This document shows, one piece after another, positions 21,140 to 21,565 of a DNA stretch of 21,565 nt (position 1 is its first letter; each line of letters begins with the position of its first letter). Below the pieces are notes generated by a model, which saw nothing but the letters and a program-made list of their open reading frames with translations, did no database searches and had not been told where the DNA came from. The position numbers were made by a program, and so were the translations under genes. This DNA is from CAG-488 sp963625295 (GTDB taxonomy: Bacteria > Bacillota > Clostridia > Oscillospirales > Acutalibacteraceae), in NCBI GenBank assembly GCA_963625295.1, contig CAVFTC010000027.1:1-21565 (forward strand), written 5' to 3'.

Positions 21140-21381
21140 CAAAAGCAGTGCTTTCCCGACAGCTCGACGCTGTCCAATTCGCAATGTGGGAGCTGCATCT
21201 TTATCTCGACACCCACCCCGACGATCTCAGCGCACTTGCGCTTTACAAGAAATACGAAGAAAAAAACGAGAGCCTTGTCGCAGAATATGAAGAAACCTGC
21301 GGTCCGCTCTATTCAAATTCAGACCCCGGCGTATCATGGCTCAAAAACCCGTGGCCGTGGGACTTAGGGGGAAACAGCTGA
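21136..21381 (+). CDS. cotJB: Spore coat protein CotJB
   Basis: An 81-residue CotJB with the family pattern: LDAVQFAMWELHLYLDTHP, then YKKYEEKNESLVAEYEE, and the C-terminal WLKNPWPWDLGGNS, where the PWPW and GGN end is diagnostic. It overlaps cotJA by four bases and cotJC by one base (TGATG), so the three genes are translationally coupled. Confidence 0.92.
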   Translation: MTKAVLSRQLDAVQFAMWELHLYLDTHPDDLSALALYKKYEEKNESLVAEYEETCGPLYSNSDPGVSWLKNPWPWDLGGNS

Positions 21382-21565
21382 TGTTTGTTTATGAAAAGAA
21401 ATTGCAGTATCCCGTCAAAATCACCACCCCCAACGCCAAATACGCCAGCATCATCATTTCTCAATATGGCGGGCCGGACGGTGAGTTGGGTGCGTCGCTG
21501 AGGTATCTCAGCCAACGGTTTGCGATGCCATACCCCGAGCTTAAAGGTCTTTTGACCGATATCGG
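21381..21565 (+). CDS. cotJC: Spore coat protein CotJC, manganese catalase family (5' part only)
   Basis: The first 61 codons of a gene that runs off the window. The protein starts MFVYEKKLQYPVKITTPNAK and continues with YGGPDGELGASLRYLSQRFA, the N-terminal signature of CotJC-type manganese catalases, where the conserved Gly-Glu segment belongs to the di-manganese four-helix bundle. The ATG overlaps the cotJB stop by one base. GGGGG lies 10 nt upstream. No defect is visible in the part present. Confidence 0.9.
   Translation, partial: MFVYEKKLQYPVKITTPNAKYASIIISQYGGPDGELGASLRYLSQRFAMPYPELKGLLTDI

Overview
The window looks like a chromosomal segment of a spore-forming Firmicute, probably an Oscillospiraceae/Ruminococcaceae-type clostridium. 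The reasons are strong AGGAGG ribosome binding sites, several TTG starts, moderate GC, a V/A-type ATPase operon as is common in fermenting Clostridia, and sporulation genes at both ends: spoIIGA-sigE near the left end and cotJABC at the right end. No rRNA, tRNA, CRISPR array or complete insertion sequence was seen.

Layout. (1) 1-114 is the right part of a short inverted-repeat element. It is followed by a degenerate iron-alcohol-dehydrogenase-like gene (166-1176). (2) On the minus strand are sigE and spoIIGA, the mother-cell sigma factor and the protease that activates it, then a GT2 glycosyltransferase with its own promoter and terminator. (3) 4017-13482 is one long plus-strand operon for a complete V/A-type ATPase in the order H/G-C-I-K-F-E-A-B-D, with a small lipoprotein gene joined at its 3' end. 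A full copy of the repeat lies in its leader. (4) After a small membrane-protein gene that appears frameshifted comes a minus-strand group: an APC-family permease, an ElaA-like acetyltransferase, a ProX-type deacylase, and an unusual translation GTPase. (5) A LysR regulator diverges from the permease. A one-pass membrane protein of unknown role follows, then cotJA, cotJB and the start of cotJC.

The most striking item is the 849-residue protein at 13765-16314. It joins a TetM/EF-G-like ribosomal GTPase to a C-terminal YacP/Rae1-like NYN nuclease domain. Both halves belong to families that act at the ribosomal A site, so the fusion suggests a self-delivering, ribosome-dependent RNA cleavage or rescue factor. 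It lies just downstream of ProX, which is a tRNA quality-control gene.

The second item is a family of short elements bounded by TAAGGCAATACCGCACAATT and its reverse complement. Long copies of about 166-175 bp contain a long imperfect internal hairpin. Short derivatives or remnants sit exactly at gene 3' ends and supply the TAA stop codon of up to five genes. This would be expected of a TA-targeting MITE whose insertion into the TA of a stop codon restores TAA. One short form is a perfect 17-bp hairpin between convergent genes and probably acts as a terminator.

The pieces meet in sporulation: Spo0A probably controls spoIIGA-sigE, SpoIIGA activates SigE, and SigE is expected to drive cotJABC.
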